A stretch of 64,000 nt of DNA from Mytilus galloprovincialis (GCF_965363235.1 NC_134842.1:32984958-33048957), one strand, 5' to 3'. Shown: positions 35,942 through 48,065, counted from the stretch's first letter. Notes: generated by a model not told the origin, from the sequence alone. Made by a program: numbers and translations.

Positions 35942-38536
35942 ATGTTACAAAGTATAGTATCTCCTGTGTATGTACTTGCTGCAATATACATGTTCTGTAT
36001 AATGGGACCAGCTTCCGGTGAATATATTACGTTTAATACGTTTTCCTTTATATTAATTACCGTTAACTCATGATATCATGATTAAATTAGGATTAATTGA
36101 ATAAATATGAGGGTATCATCCTTTGGAAAGTCCTCTCATCCAAAAAAACACATGTGCATGTACTTGAACGAATGCCAGTGTTAATAATCAGAATATTTCC
36201 TGTGAAAATCAATATGAAGATCATTAGTCATACTGAAATTATTACTTAGTTATTCAAACTGAATGTTTGCTCTTTTCTCTCTTTCCCTAATCGATTAACA
36301 CTATTGTGATAGATACTTTTGACCTAAATATATATACGTTAAAACGTTAAGGAGTATTAGGAAGTATTATACTTTTAAAGGGGCTCATATTACATCTTCT
36401 GATATTTATTGATGAAAACAAACTTACTACTCAATTTATCTCACGGACAGTATATACAACAGTTAATAAGCACTTAAAGATGTTTGCTTGTCATGTTTTG
36501 GAATTTTTGTCAGATTTCCCAAATCTTCTGGTTTTATCCATTTGAATACCTTAAAAAATTTTGCCAATGGACCCCATTTTTCTTTTTATAAATCTTTTAC
36601 ATGTATAATTATAAGTCATTTGTAAAAGTCTTATAAAATCTTATTTATTTTTTAATAGTTTTTGAGAACTTTTACTGGTCAATGATAAAGCTATAAAAAA
36701 AAAGCCCATACCGCATAGTCAGCTATAAAAGGCCCCGATAAGAAAATGTAAAACAATTCAAACGAGTAAACTAACGGCCTTATTTATGTTAAAAAAAAAA
36801 AATTAACGAAAAACAAATATGTAACACATAAACAAACGACAACCACTGAGTTACAGGCTCCTGACTTGGGACAGGCACATACATAAATAATGTGGCGGGA
36901 ATAAACATGTTAGCGGGATCCCAACACCGTCCCCTAACCTGGGAAGACAAGTTCATTTTAGGTAGCACAATACAAAGATTTTTTCCTCCAAATCAGATAA
37001 CTTTAAACTGATGTAATTCATTACATCCTTGTTTATATTTTATAAATGAGGTACCAAAAGAAAGAAGAAAGATTAATCTTTCAAATTGTGATAATTTCAT
37101 TATGACATAATTATTACATAAACAATGGTTATGTAATTACTTGCTATATTGTGATGTCCAAACTTGAATGAATTTAGCGTCTTTGTTCTTCATAGCAAGG
37201 GTTTGTTAAGGAGGAGGTCTAAGTAGTAAACACTTGTCATTTTGAAAGTTAATAAATAAATTTACAATTTGAAAAATGAATATCCCAGTGCAGGATGAAT
37301 TATCTGTAACACAAAATACTAAAAATAATTGTGTTTTAATCATAGATGAATGTCTAGCATGCGTGGTAGTAAAACATGAAATATAGTCAGTTACTATAAT
37401 TCGAGTTATAAAGATGACCCCCCCCCCCCTCCCCCTCTTTTCAGCAAATCTTCTGAGAAGTGACATTATTGATTTTATATTGGTTATAAAAGTCTTGCAT
37501 TCATAATTTTGATTTTAATTAAACATCAATTAATTGTGAATTAGATCCATAAAAAATCTCTGTCTGTAAGACACAGTCAATATGAATGCAAACCGACTGT
37601 ATCTTAAATTGTATGTTCAAGCGTGTTTTTATGGGTTTTTTTTGTGTTTTTTATGTTTTTGATATTTATTTATTTTTTATTTTGGACTTGAGTGCATTAA
37701 TTTTGAAATGTATTTCATTAGGAAGAGACAAATATGGAGACTGTATTAGGTATGCCGAAGGGGAAAACAAACCGGATCTTCCAAATGGTGACAGGTTTTG
37801 TAAAGCAAGAGTTGGATGGGATTATGAGTATTGCATAGAATTTAAGTGTGCTCCAACAGCATGTGCACATCCATTAGTTGCACCGTATAAAAAATGTCCA
37901 TATTGTAAAGGTCAGTTCAAACTTTGAATTATTATTTCTTAGTTGTAAATTTCGATTTCTGACATATGGTAATATCTGAACTTTATGGTATTAATAAACA
38001 GATATAAATAAAAGAAAACGTGTGCACCAACTGAAATTTAGACATAAACTTAACAATTCATTTAAACAAAAACTCATATGAAGGTCAACTAACAGTCTGT
38101 TTCAGAAGTCTCAGAGTTGAACAGATGTGTAAATCGTTTATAACATTGATTACAAACAATCAAGAATATTTCATCAAAGGCCACCATGTTTAGATTTCTG
38201 ACCTTGGACAAGTATTTATATAAACAGAGGGTTTCATTGTTTTGAAGTACCTGACTGCAGTATACAGTACTCAATTTATTCTCTCTTGGTTTTTTTTTAT
38301 ATTTTTAATATTAAAAAGTACAATTTATACTGTAACAATTGCATTAATTTGTTGTATATGTATCTCCATTTTATATAATAGGCACTTGCAGTTATGGAGG
38401 AATCGTTTATCAAGTTGGTGCCTCGTTTCGATGCCTTGATAGATATAACAGATGTCACTGTCGTGATGGAAATAGCACACCCCATACAAAAGTAGGTGTA
38501 CCTGCAGAATGGATGTGCTTGAATAAAAAACCATAA
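35942..38536 (+). CDS. Gene D: secreted 12-cysteine VWC-like protein
   Basis: Coding exons are 35942-36017, 37722-37910 and 38382-38536, with phase-1 introns (first donor GTGAAT); the product is 139 aa. The leader is first class (MLQSIVSPVYVLAAIYMF, ending GPASG). The 7-Cys module has YGDCIRYAEGE, GDRFCKA, YEYCIEFKC, TACAHPLVAP and KCPYC. It is the longest of the five, having extra residues after GDRFC (KARVGWD). The terminal module reads TCSYGGIVYQVG, then CLDRYNRCHC, so the usual DG is DR, and ends WMCLNKKP. AATAAA occurs at 38555-38560 and 38564-38569. The last intron is only 471 bp. A secreted disulfide-rich protein; function unknown. Confidence 0.86.
36715..36985 (+). repeat. Dispersed mussel repeat, 3' portion
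   Basis: Matches 540-925 from GGGCCCGA/GGCCCCGA through AACGAAAAACAAATATG to the TTAGCGGGATCCC box. It lies in intron 2 of gene D. Confidence 0.55.
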
Positions 38537-38961
38537 ATATAATAAGTTATGATGAATAAAAGAAATAAATTGTTGGAAATAAAAGATTGTTCTTGACTTT
38601 TCCATTAGTTGTTCGAATTATTGAAAGGATCTTATTGGTGTAAACATTTTGCATTAGTGAATCCTACGTTTCACCATTATACATCTATTTTTGCATAAAA
38701 TGATTGCATGTAACATTAGTTACTCAAAATTTACATCGTGACTATCAAAATTGTTAAAAATTCTCTAAAAATACATAAGAATGCTGTTTACAGTACCTTC
38801 ATGGTATTTTTAATTACGCATGTCTAATACAAGCCTTATAAGTCTCTGCATTAGACATATGCCCTCTTTACAAATTAAACATCATATTCTTTCTTTTAAT
38901 TGTCAGTGAAATTATTCGATCAGTAAGTTAGTCATGTCACAACTAAGTTAACAAAATTACC

Positions 38962-39200
38962 ATACACCAAGGGAAATTCAAAACGGAAAGTTCCTAATCC
39001 AATGTCAATATCAAAAACTCAAACATATCATAATCATTAAACAAATGTCATATTCCTGGATTGGTACAGGCATTTCCTTATGTAGAAAATGGTAATTTAA
39101 ACATGGTTTGATTGCTAGCTACACCTCTCACTTGTATGACAGTCGCATACAATTCAATTACATTGACAAAGATGTGGGAACAAACCAAACAGACGTAATA
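38962..39200 (+). repeat. Dispersed repeat, plus orientation
   Basis: GGGAAATTCAAAACGGAAAG followed by TCCTGGATTGGTACAGGCAT and CACTTGTATGACAGTCGCAT, as at 60812-61075. Located directly downstream of gene D. Confidence 0.55.
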
Positions 39201-39224
39201 GGAAAAATGGCAAAGATAAGCGTG

Positions 39225-40200
39225 CACAGTTAAAATTGTGCTATAATCTTAATAGCCTCAAAGTTTTACTAGACAACATTTTTGTTCGCTTTGGAAAATC
39301 CATATATCGTCCAGTTATTAAATTTCCAATTGGGACTAACTGTGCACCACTTCTTGTGGACCTGTTTCTGTATTGTTATGAGTTACAATTCATAACTAAA
39401 AGGAAAAAGAAAAAAGGCCATCAAAACAACATCTGATACATACATTTGATAATATTTTAGATAGTTTAATGATATATTGGCTCTCAATAATAACGACTTC
39501 AGTATGTACACTACAGAGATTTATCCTATTTTACTAACTTTAAATAAAGCTAATTCTAATAATTAACACTGCCAGTTTCTTGAAATTCATGACTAAAGCC
39601 AACATTTTTAATAAAAGAGAAGATTTTTCATTTTCTATTGATAATTGTTCATTTTAAGATTGGGACCTTCCCTAGTCACCATCTTATGGTGTTTATATAT
39701 CTAGACTTTTACGATTCACTCGTGTATGTTACAAGTTATTAGATGTTAGCTACACTACACTAGGGTTTTTCCTTATCACAAACTAGTCAAAACATTTACT
39801 AAATTTTATCATCGGTACAAGGACATCACTCGTAAATATATAAATCAACATACAGACATCTTACACGTTCAGGTATTTCACATTACATCCAATCTTCTAT
39901 GGAAATTATGTTTACAAAGCACAAAAATGTCCGCACTCACCGCAAAATCTAACAAAACCTTTAAACGGACTTATTAAGAAGGAATATAGTTCGATCCTGT
40001 TTTCGGGTCATTAAAAATGGCATCTTTTGGCTTTGATAATGATTCACTTATAAGGTCTTTGCATCGACAATAAACACATTTATTCTAGAACCAGTTATTG
40101 GCATCATACGCGTTTTGTTCTTCTCTAATCTTTATGATAGTGTGCTACTTAACACCTAACGGAAAGGATTGTGCTTGATCTTCATATGATGAAGACATAA
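39225..40200 (+). mobile_element. Penelope-like reverse transcriptase remnant
   Basis: An opening stretch reads VLLDNIFVRFGKSIY, FPIGTNCAPLL and LFLYCYE, the RT motif-4 neighbourhood of this family. Later pieces include FYDSLVY-like sequence and HKLVKTFTKFYHRYKDI. It is degraded, with several breaks, and lacks the N-terminal half. Flanking 3' sequence to about 40690 (AGGGAGGATTGAAATATT, GTTGTTGTCTCTTTGACAAA) looks like the tail of the same or a neighbouring repeat. Confidence 0.6.
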
Positions 40201-40734
40201 TCCTGCAATCAGTTGAACTGAGGTCTGAAGCTGGCATGTCAGTAACTGGTAGTAGTTCTTTGTTAATATATGTAGCATTGTAATTTTATTTAGTTGTTTT
40301 TGTTACATTTTTCGACATTGGACTCTAACTTCTTTTCAACTGAGATTTACTGTGCGTATTGCTGTGTGTGTTTGTTTTTCTTTATTGCTATAAGGTATAA
40401 GGGAGGATTGAAATATTAAAAAACCATGTTTAACCCCGCCACATTTTTTGCTCCTGTCCAAAGTGAGGAGCCTCTGGCCTTCGTAAGTCTTGGATATTTT
40501 TTAACTTTAGTTTCTTTTATATATTTCGGAGTTTAATATGACGTCCATTATCACTGACCAAGTACATATTTTTGTTTAGGGGTCAGCTGAAGCACGACTC
40601 CGGGTGCCGGATTTTCTCATCTTGGGCTGTCTTATGCTCTTTGGTCGTGTTGTTGTCTCTTTGACAAATTTCCGATTTCTATTCTAAAATTTTATTAATC
40701 TCTATATATATAAAAAGAATATGTCAACAAAGAA

Positions 40735-40950
40735 AAGCAATATAGGAAAAGAACATAACTTGTTTGAATTGTTTTACATTTGTCATTTCGGGGCCTTTTA
40801 TAGCCGACTATGCAGTATGTGTTTTACTCATTGTTGAAGGCCGCACGATGACCTATAGTTTATATATAAATTTCTTTGTCGTTTGGTCTTTTGTGGATAG
40901 TTGTGTCATTTGGCAATAATATCACATCTTCTTTTATATATAAACAAACA
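40735..40950 (-). repeat. Dispersed repeat AGATGTGGTATGAG, minus copy
   Basis: ATTGTTTTACATTTGTCATT, GGGGCCTTTTATAG and a final ATATCACATCTTCTTTTATA show the family in reverse orientation. Confidence 0.55.
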
Positions 40951-40954
40951 ATGA

Positions 40955-42040
40955 AAGACAAAATTTAAAAAAAAATACATAATAGGCGATGTATAAGTAC
41001 CGAAACACAACAAAAGAATATCTCGCAAAATTGACAAACAATATAGGTTAATATTGTACAAAAACAAATAAAAGAATATTATAATACGTTATTAAGATGA
41101 TAAAAACGCCAGTACTTAGACTCTATACTTCAAGACTATCCTGTCTTATTCGTGAAGATGATACGGTATACTTATCACAGGTCTTTGTAACCGGAAATTT
41201 TGAGACGATCGACCTGACGATCCTATATAAACATATTCTTAGAGAATAATAATTCAGCCTTGTAATTAGATATTGAATATTGTTTCATTGGTATAACTTC
41301 CGATTTTGATATCAGTAAATTAAATCAAACTTATATACCACATCTCTTTATTTTTATATTAATATCATATTTATATACATATTCACATTCATGGTTCGAA
41401 AATCTGTCGGTTCTAGTTTCTCTGACTGTTGATGACGTCATTATACTTAATCCATTGGATGTTTAGTGTGAACTAATTTATAATTTAGTCTTCGATGCAT
41501 GATCTTTTTATTGTTGTATTTGGCATTGACCTAGCTATCAGTAATTGCGTTCATAAGAAATTAAAAAGTATAGACAGTGGAATAAAACATTTACCTTGGC
41601 TTATGGAGATATAAAAATGTTTTCAACCATGAAAATCATAACCCTCGGGGAATGTAATTTGCATGATTTCCATGGTGAACCAATCTTTAAATCTCCCCTA
41701 GGCACTGGAAATAAATGTATAAAGTGAAACTGAAGTCGTAACAATCACTATTTCTTGAAACGCAGTAAACGCAGTTATTTTGTTTTAATCTTTTTATTCT
41801 TGAAATGTCAATTAATTAAAAGTATTCGTTTCTTATCCAGGAATTTTGATTCGTTCATTTTGAATTGTATCACTTTTTATTATCATTTAACTTTATAAAA
41901 TGATGCTTCTGGTTGTATTGACATTATTTGATGTTTGTTTCCAGCTATCCAGATTTTTTTCTATGATGCGAACTGGTTCAAAGGTAAGATTCGGATGCAC
42001 AAGGGTTTTTTTTAAGTGTTGTTTTCATTCTATAAACCCT
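40955..42040. other. Intergenic; one exon-like 39-bp stretch
   Basis: Mostly featureless AT-rich DNA. Bases 41945-41983 are bounded by TTTCCAG and GTAAGATTC and are open in two frames. No partner exon was found, so it is not annotated as a gene. Confidence 0.3.
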
Positions 42041-42046
42041 TCTGTT

Positions 42047-42345
42047 TATATAAGAACGCTTAAGTCAAGCATTTGAAAGCTGTAAAACATAAGTATCGGA
42101 AGACGTGAGATATATGACCAAAAGGGACATATCAACCAGCTGATGCTTAAGGTAATAAAATATGCCATGATATTGATATACCATCCAATTTCCCAAATGG
42201 GGTGTCGTTCTTAATGCGTATAATATTTATTGTAAGGAAAAGTAGAGCTATAAGCTTATTCAACAAAAGAAATCATTGTTTCTTGGCAAGTATTGCAAAA
42301 ACTATCAACTTTATCACTCAAATTTGATAGTGACAAATGGTGATT
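42047..42345 (+). other. Segment duplicated upstream of gene E
   Basis: It aligns with 48166-48470: GAACGCTTAA(A)GTCAAGCATT, ACATAAGTATCGGAAGACGT, CCAGCTGATGC, TAAGCTTATTCA and CATTGTTTC. Its last part also resembles 14085-14150 upstream of gene B (TTTCTTGACAAGTGCTG). It may be a relic of a lost B/E-class gene's 5' flank, or a low-copy repeat. Confidence 0.45.
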
Positions 42346-42354
42346 CTTAGATTC

Positions 42355-42535
42355 TCATCGGATTTTGTCTAATGCTTAGTCCGTTGCTGTGTGTGTTACA
42401 TTTTAATGTTGTGTCGTTTTTCTCCTCTAATATTAAATGCGTTTCCCTCAGTTTTAGTTTGTTACCCCGATTTTGTTTTTTGTCCATAGATTTATGAGTT
42501 TTGAACAGCGGTATACTACAGTTGCCTTTATTTAG
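42355..42535 (+). repeat. Dispersed repeat shared with 22440-22610
   Basis: GATTTTGTCTAATGCTTAG, GCGTTTCCCTCAGTTTTAG and CAGCGGTATACTACAGTTGC in the same order as at 22440-22610. Reverse-oriented pieces are near 52250-52276 and 54940. Confidence 0.65.
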
Positions 42536-42681
42536 ATCATTTAAAAACAAAAATGAAAATGAAAAAAGTTCGAGATACAAATGGCTCAAGATTTGCTTCT
42601 TTGTGGAAAGATTACTATACTATAATGATGGAATTGGATCATATTATATGTTAATGTGATTCTCAATTATAAGATATATAT

Positions 42682-42809
42682 AGAATAATAGGTAGTTTCG
42701 TTTTTGATACTGACTATATCATGTGGAATATCTAGACGAGCCCGTTAGGGCGAGTTAAGATTTTCCACATGATATAGTCAGTATCAAAAACGAAACTACC
42801 TATTATTCT
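42682..42809. mobile_element. Near-perfect hairpin MITE-like element
   Basis: Arms AGAATAATAGGTAGTTTCGT and ACGAAACTACCTATTATTCT are exact complements. Pairing continues through GATACTGACTATATCATGTG to a short centre, AGCCCGTTAGGGCGAG. The high arm identity points to a young copy. Confidence 0.85.
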
Positions 42810-43189
42810 GTTTATCGGTAATTATGACGTCACACAATGTATTACCTAATAGTTTCAGTGATACAGCAAGTATGTTGATACTCGAAAATATTAAGCAGTA
42901 AGAGCAAAGGGAAAATATACGAATTACCGATAAAACCTTGTATGCAGTACTGACACATATACCATCCAATGTATATAATACTGTTGGTAATATACAACTT
43001 GTTCCAAGAGAAACATCTACTTATTGGTTCAAATATACAAAGCTAAAGTTTTAATTAGTTCCATTACAAACTTGTATTTGGAATGGCCACAGTTAAAGAT
43101 GTAAATCGCCTTGCAGGCCATATGAAAAATTTATCAAGAAACAATAATTGATATGCCAAAATAAATTTATGGAAAGATGATAAATCTTA

Positions 43190-43611
43190 TATTATAATGA
43201 TAAATTGATTTCAGATTAGATTACATATACAGACTATCGATACTTGTATGTAAAGCTTTTTTTTATTTACGTGTCAATAAATTTTCACTTAGACGGAAAT
43301 TTGTTTTAAAATAGCACTTTCCATAAATAATGAATACTCAAAGCTGAACATAGTTCTTAATCTTTTCTTACGTAACAATGATTAAAACTCGGTTACTTTA
43401 ATAAGATTTAGTACATGGTAAAACTACTGCAACAGATTTTTGTAATCACGAATAGCTGAAGGGCTTTCTGAGGGGTCTCAGTTATTTCGATCGTTATCAA
43501 ATTGAGTAAAAACCTGTCTGGTATCTCACCTGCAACATTTGTAGTCCCTTTAAAAGGAACCTTCAATTAAAACACTTCTTGCTATAGCTTGTCTATTTCC
43601 AGGTGAGTACA
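43190..43611 (+). promoter_or_regulatory. Orphan copy of the gene C 5' block
   Basis: Homologous to 19790-20286 along its length, ending in TTCCAG|GTGAGTACAC. No signal-peptide exon lies between here and gene E's own promoter at 49044. It is either a relic of a lost C-like gene or a distal alternative first exon for gene E. Confidence 0.4.
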
Positions 43612-44850
43612 CTCATATTGATAGTTAGTTAAAGGAACATTGGATACGTCCATTTTCCTGGAACGGGAGCACATTTTGTTTAAAGCAAGTGGCAGCCCGC
43701 CATTGGGTGTTGGATTAACACGCTGTGTTGAAGACCCATTTATGGACTTCGGATGTGTTATGCTCTTTGGTATGGTTGTTGTCTCTTAGAAACTTTTCCC
43801 ATTTCGATTTTCATCCTCAATTTTATCTTTAATAGAACAAATATATTAGAATGTGATTTTTTTCTTGAACATTTATCAAGCTGATTGTAGAAATAATATT
43901 CTGCTATTGGCACTCAATTTGATTGAAATTTGTAAAACATGAGCTGTAAAACCATTTATGGTATATTTAAGAAATAATTGATGAAAGCTATGCTTTATTG
44001 TAGTTTTTACATGAGTAGGCATTATATTTGTGATTTTTTTTTTGCCCGAGCGTTAGTGAGAGCTAGAATAACACGAAAATAATGACTACCCATGTTAAAA
44101 CTACAATAAAGTATAGCTTGCATCAATTATTTCGATTCTGATTAAGACAATTAAGGTAATTGCTGTGTCCGATGTGTATACGTTTAGAGAGCTCTTCCAT
44201 GAACCTCCCTTTTTGTTGGTAAACAAGCAAACGACTGGCAATGTGATTTTTCAGAGGGAGGAGTTTTGAACAATCAGCATGAACGGTTGTCGTATCTATG
44301 TCAAATATGTCAATTTCCAATTGCAACACATTAAAGTCATAATAAATGAATTAGTGACAACATGTGCATCATTTAAGAATTTGAAAGCGTTTTAAGTTAA
44401 TGAAATATATCAAATGCATGCCAATTTAATAAAATTAATTATTCTGCAGTAGTCAATATGTAAGACTCAGATCGACGTCCGTCTCTAATCGCCGTCCGTT
44501 CTGCAAATCGACGTCCAATGCTGACGTCACAATAAAATAAGTTTTCATATCGACGGCCAATTCTATCACCCTCTAATCGACGTCCAATTTTTTGCTTCTC
44601 TAATCGACGTCCAAATATTAACTTCTCTAATCGACGTCCGTTTTAATGGACCTATGGAAAGATCCAAACGCCGAAACTCAGACATTTTTGGCCAACATGC
44701 CGCATTATACGGAAATATATCTGTGGTTTCTTATTTGTGTTTGTAACTATGTATACTGTATTGTTTATTATATTTGTAAAATAATAATATTATAATGATA
44801 TTATATTATGCTCCTTGTGAGCTCATTTAATGGAAATAATTAAAAGCATC

Positions 44851-44902
44851 TTCTTCTTCTTCTTCTTCTTCTTCTTCTTCTTCTTCTTCTTCTTCTTCTT
44901 CT
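44851..44902 (+). repeat. (TTC)n microsatellite
   Basis: About 17 uninterrupted TTC units inside the transposon at 44465-46842. Confidence 0.95.
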
Positions 44903-45089
44903 AAAACAAATGAATAAAACTGCCGAAATTACAGAACTAAAACTTGAATTGTCCGAGAGAGGAGTAAAGACAGGTGTAGGTCAATATTTTTACAATCAAA
45001 ACATAGTATATGTGACAAATAAAAGGTATTAAAACATAAATTTTTAAACGTGCTACCGATGTTTACAGGTTGTAATATTAATTTTGTTG

Positions 45090-45520
45090 TAATTTATTAA
45101 AACAACAATGAGATGTGGTGTGATAGCTAATCGGACAACTATACACCAGAGTTGAAATGAAGTGGATGTAAGCAATTATATAGCCCTTTACCTTTATAGC
45201 TTGCTTTTTGGTGTAAGCCAAGGCTCCGTGTTTAATGCCGTATTTTGACCTATAATGGTTTTCTTTTATAAACTGTGACTTTGATTGAGAGTTGTCCCAT
45301 TGCCACTCATACCACATCTTCTTATATCTATAGGCAACCGTACGTCCTTCAACAATGATAAAATCGGCAATTAAAGGCCACCACGACATGAGACATATAA
45401 AAGAATTATTATAAAACTAAAAACTGACTTATACCAAAAAAAATCCGAAAAACAAATATGCAAGACATAATCCAACGACAACGGTGAACCACTAGACTAC
45501 AGACACATAAAATATTTGGC
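45090..45520. repeat. Two opposed fragments of the AGATGTGGTATGAG repeat
   Basis: A plus-oriented start (GAGATGTGGTGTGATAGCTA) faces a minus-oriented copy ending GCCACTCATACCACATCTTC. Together they form a loose inverted repeat within the transposon. The third fragment (to 45520) has the AACAAATATGCAAG part. Confidence 0.55.
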
Positions 45521-46337
45521 TGGGTTTAACATGTTTGTGAGCGCTAAACCTTCCCTTAAGGTAGATAGGGTGTCTTCCTCCATCTTTGATTTGGAAATAC
45601 CAGAAAACAAGGTCTAGATCTTTAATAAAATGTGCAAATTTTTAGAGTAGTAGGTAATTCATGTGTAAGAACTTCCACTTCGATATAGAAAATGACATGT
45701 TTTATCATATTTATGGTTGTATTTTACAAAAAAACAGAAAACTTTTGTTTGATCAATTTTTTTCCAACTTTGCCACATAAGGGGAGGCAATTTAACTGAA
45801 AGCATACTATTGAAGCCATCTTCTCATATGTTATCTCAAAATTCTATGGTATAGATTACGCTTTTTTGCAGAAAATTGGGGTTTCCATGCATAATCTATA
45901 CAAAATTTGTCAATTTTTAACACCGTGTAGCGTAAAAATAAGGCCGGTGACCCATTCTTTTTATAATTTTTTTTTAAAAAGCATGATAAAAACTACCTTT
46001 TGGCAAATTATTAAAAAATTCTATGGATTACAATTTAGACACCCCGTCTACCTTAACCTGGAACAGTGGTGTAACACCACAACATAAAAACATAATGCCA
46101 ATTTATTTTGTACATTTTTTACTCAAGGTGTAAAACTAATGAATTTGTTGAATACTAGTATATCTTAGAGTTCAAATTATAATACCCTAAAAACAGTTGG
46201 TATTTTCTCCTTCATTTTGTCCATTGTTGAAAACTGAGTGTTCATGCCCAATATAAATGTCGTTTCGTTTTCTTTGTCGTTGGGTTCCTATATCTATATA
46301 CGTATACTCACATGCCATTTATCAATATGCATGTATA

Positions 46338-46665
46338 AAAAGTAAAATCACAAAAATACTGAACTCAGAGGAAAATCAATTCGGAAAGTCCATAATCACA
46401 TGGCAAAATCAAATAACAAAACGCATCAAAAATGAATGGACAAGAACTGTCATATTCCTGACTTGGTACAGGCATTTTCAAATGTAGAAAATGTATAAGT
46501 GTAAGTGCAGCAATTTATTTTTTTATTATTCATTGATATTGGAAATCAAGAAGACTACAATAATAGTTATATATATTGAAGGTACCAAGATTATAGTTTA
46601 GTACGCCAGACACTGTTTCGTCTACATAAGACTCATCAGTGACGCTCATATCAAAATATTATAAA
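46338..46665 (+). repeat. Two nested dispersed repeats
   Basis: Bases 46338-46495 are the plus-oriented counterpart of 23160-23330 (GAGGAAAATCAATTCGGAAA). Bases 46577-46665 are a GACGCGCG-family copy with part of the core lost. Confidence 0.6.
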
Positions 46666-46842
46666 TCGGACGTCGTTTTGCCAATACATGACGGCACATT
46701 GGACGTCGATTCGAGGATCAAACGTCGATTCGAGGATCAAACGTCGATTCGAGGATCAAACGTCGATTTGAGAATGTGACGTCAGATTTGGTGGTCGATT
46801 TGAGAAACAGGCGTCGATTAGAGACCAGACGTCGATCTGAGT

Positions 46843-47870
46843 ACGCATGTGCAAACCAATTTTATTGGATTTAGAGCATGGGTTTCTTCACAAAGCGAAA
46901 AAAACACGTCATATTAGAATATTGGCTTATAAGTCAATGATTGAACTCATTGTTATTCGTTTTCGTTGAACTTTTCAATTTGATATTTTGTGCAGATGGT
47001 GTGCATGTGTCCTTTGTGTTGTTTTTTCATTAATGATCATTAAAATAAAATTATGGCATCATAGAAAAGAAGTATAAGGGAGCAACCGTGAAGAACTGTT
47101 TATTGACTGATTCGGCCTTCGGAAATCATTATTTTGCATGTAAAACGATAATTTTACTTACAACTATAAATAAAGCCGACCTAGTTTTCGTTTGAATGCG
47201 TACACGCACGTCGTCGCAATTAATTTTCATGATATATTCATTTTTATAATAACTTTATGTATCTGATGATATGACCGTTAGCAATTTTCGAAGTTCATCT
47301 CAATTGATAATAAGTAAAATACGTTGATACATTTCAAAGTTTCCATGAATGATTAATTGCCTCTTTAGGATATTTTGTAATTAAGAGATACGTACTTAAA
47401 TAAACATACAACATTTGGTCATAACGGTGAGCAGGAATTTTCAACTGTTATTTCAAGTATAAAGTTGATGGAAATTACGTTCAGTGATATGTAATGCGTA
47501 ATTCATTCAGTAACTTTGGTAAATATTTCCATTTCTGATACGTCGATTGTTTGTTAGGCCCTCTAATATAATATAAGTAGCACGAAATTGTCATTTAATC
47601 AAAATATCATTAATGGTTTTAATAAAACAAAATATTATATTAAGTAACAAAGTTTAAGACACACACTTAGATACCATAAACATACTATGTGTACACAAGC
47701 CAGAATGATCCAAATCTGAGCTTGTTTTGCTATATGATATATTTTAATCATAAATGATGTTCATATCTATATAAAGATTTAATGTGACTTTTGTTTTTCT
47801 AGTTTTAATGTATCATTATAAAGCATTGGGCTGATTTTTATATTTATTTTTCATTTTACTATTTATTTTA
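46843..47870. other. Intergenic, nothing recognised
   Basis: AT-rich spacer right of the transposon. No exon, RNA or repeat structure was identified. Confidence 0.35.
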
Positions 47871-47879
47871 TTCCAGTTG

Positions 47880-48065
47880 AATTATATTGTATGAGGTTTG
47901 TGGTTCGAATCCCCAACGGCACAGGTGCACTAGACTTCAATCTTAATTGACTGTAGGGTTTTCCAATCGAAGTTTGGTGCTTCTCATCAGGTGGTGAGGT
48001 ACTACGACTTCCTCCATCAATTAAAACTGAGCGCCACGAAATCGGTTTTTGGTGTTGAATGCAAA
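47880..48065 (+). mobile_element. tRNA-derived SINE-like copy
   Basis: TGTGGTTCGAATCCCCAAC is a B-box. Downstream CAATCTTAATTGACTGTAG, TTTTCCAATCGAAG and GCGCCACGAAATCGG are the reverse of the 11040-11290 motif order. The short minus-strand frame here belongs to the repeat. Confidence 0.5.

Larger units (their letters stand above)
44465..46842. mobile_element. 2.4-kb DNA transposon with ATCGACGTC end arrays
   Basis: The ends are exact inverted repeats, ACTCAGATCGACGTC at 44465 and its complement at 46828-46842. Inside each end are clustered AATCGACGTC-type motifs pointing inward: 44468-44643 on the left, 46666-46838 on the right. Both ends also hold a GCTGACGTCACA/TGTGACGTC box. The interior (44650-46660) has no transposase-like frame and contains nested dispersed repeats, so it is non-autonomous. 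Superfamily unknown. Confidence 0.6.

Noticed and set aside
38297-38605. Minus-strand frames across gene D's terminal exon
   Set aside because: Antisense reading of a well-supported exon; no start context or domain.
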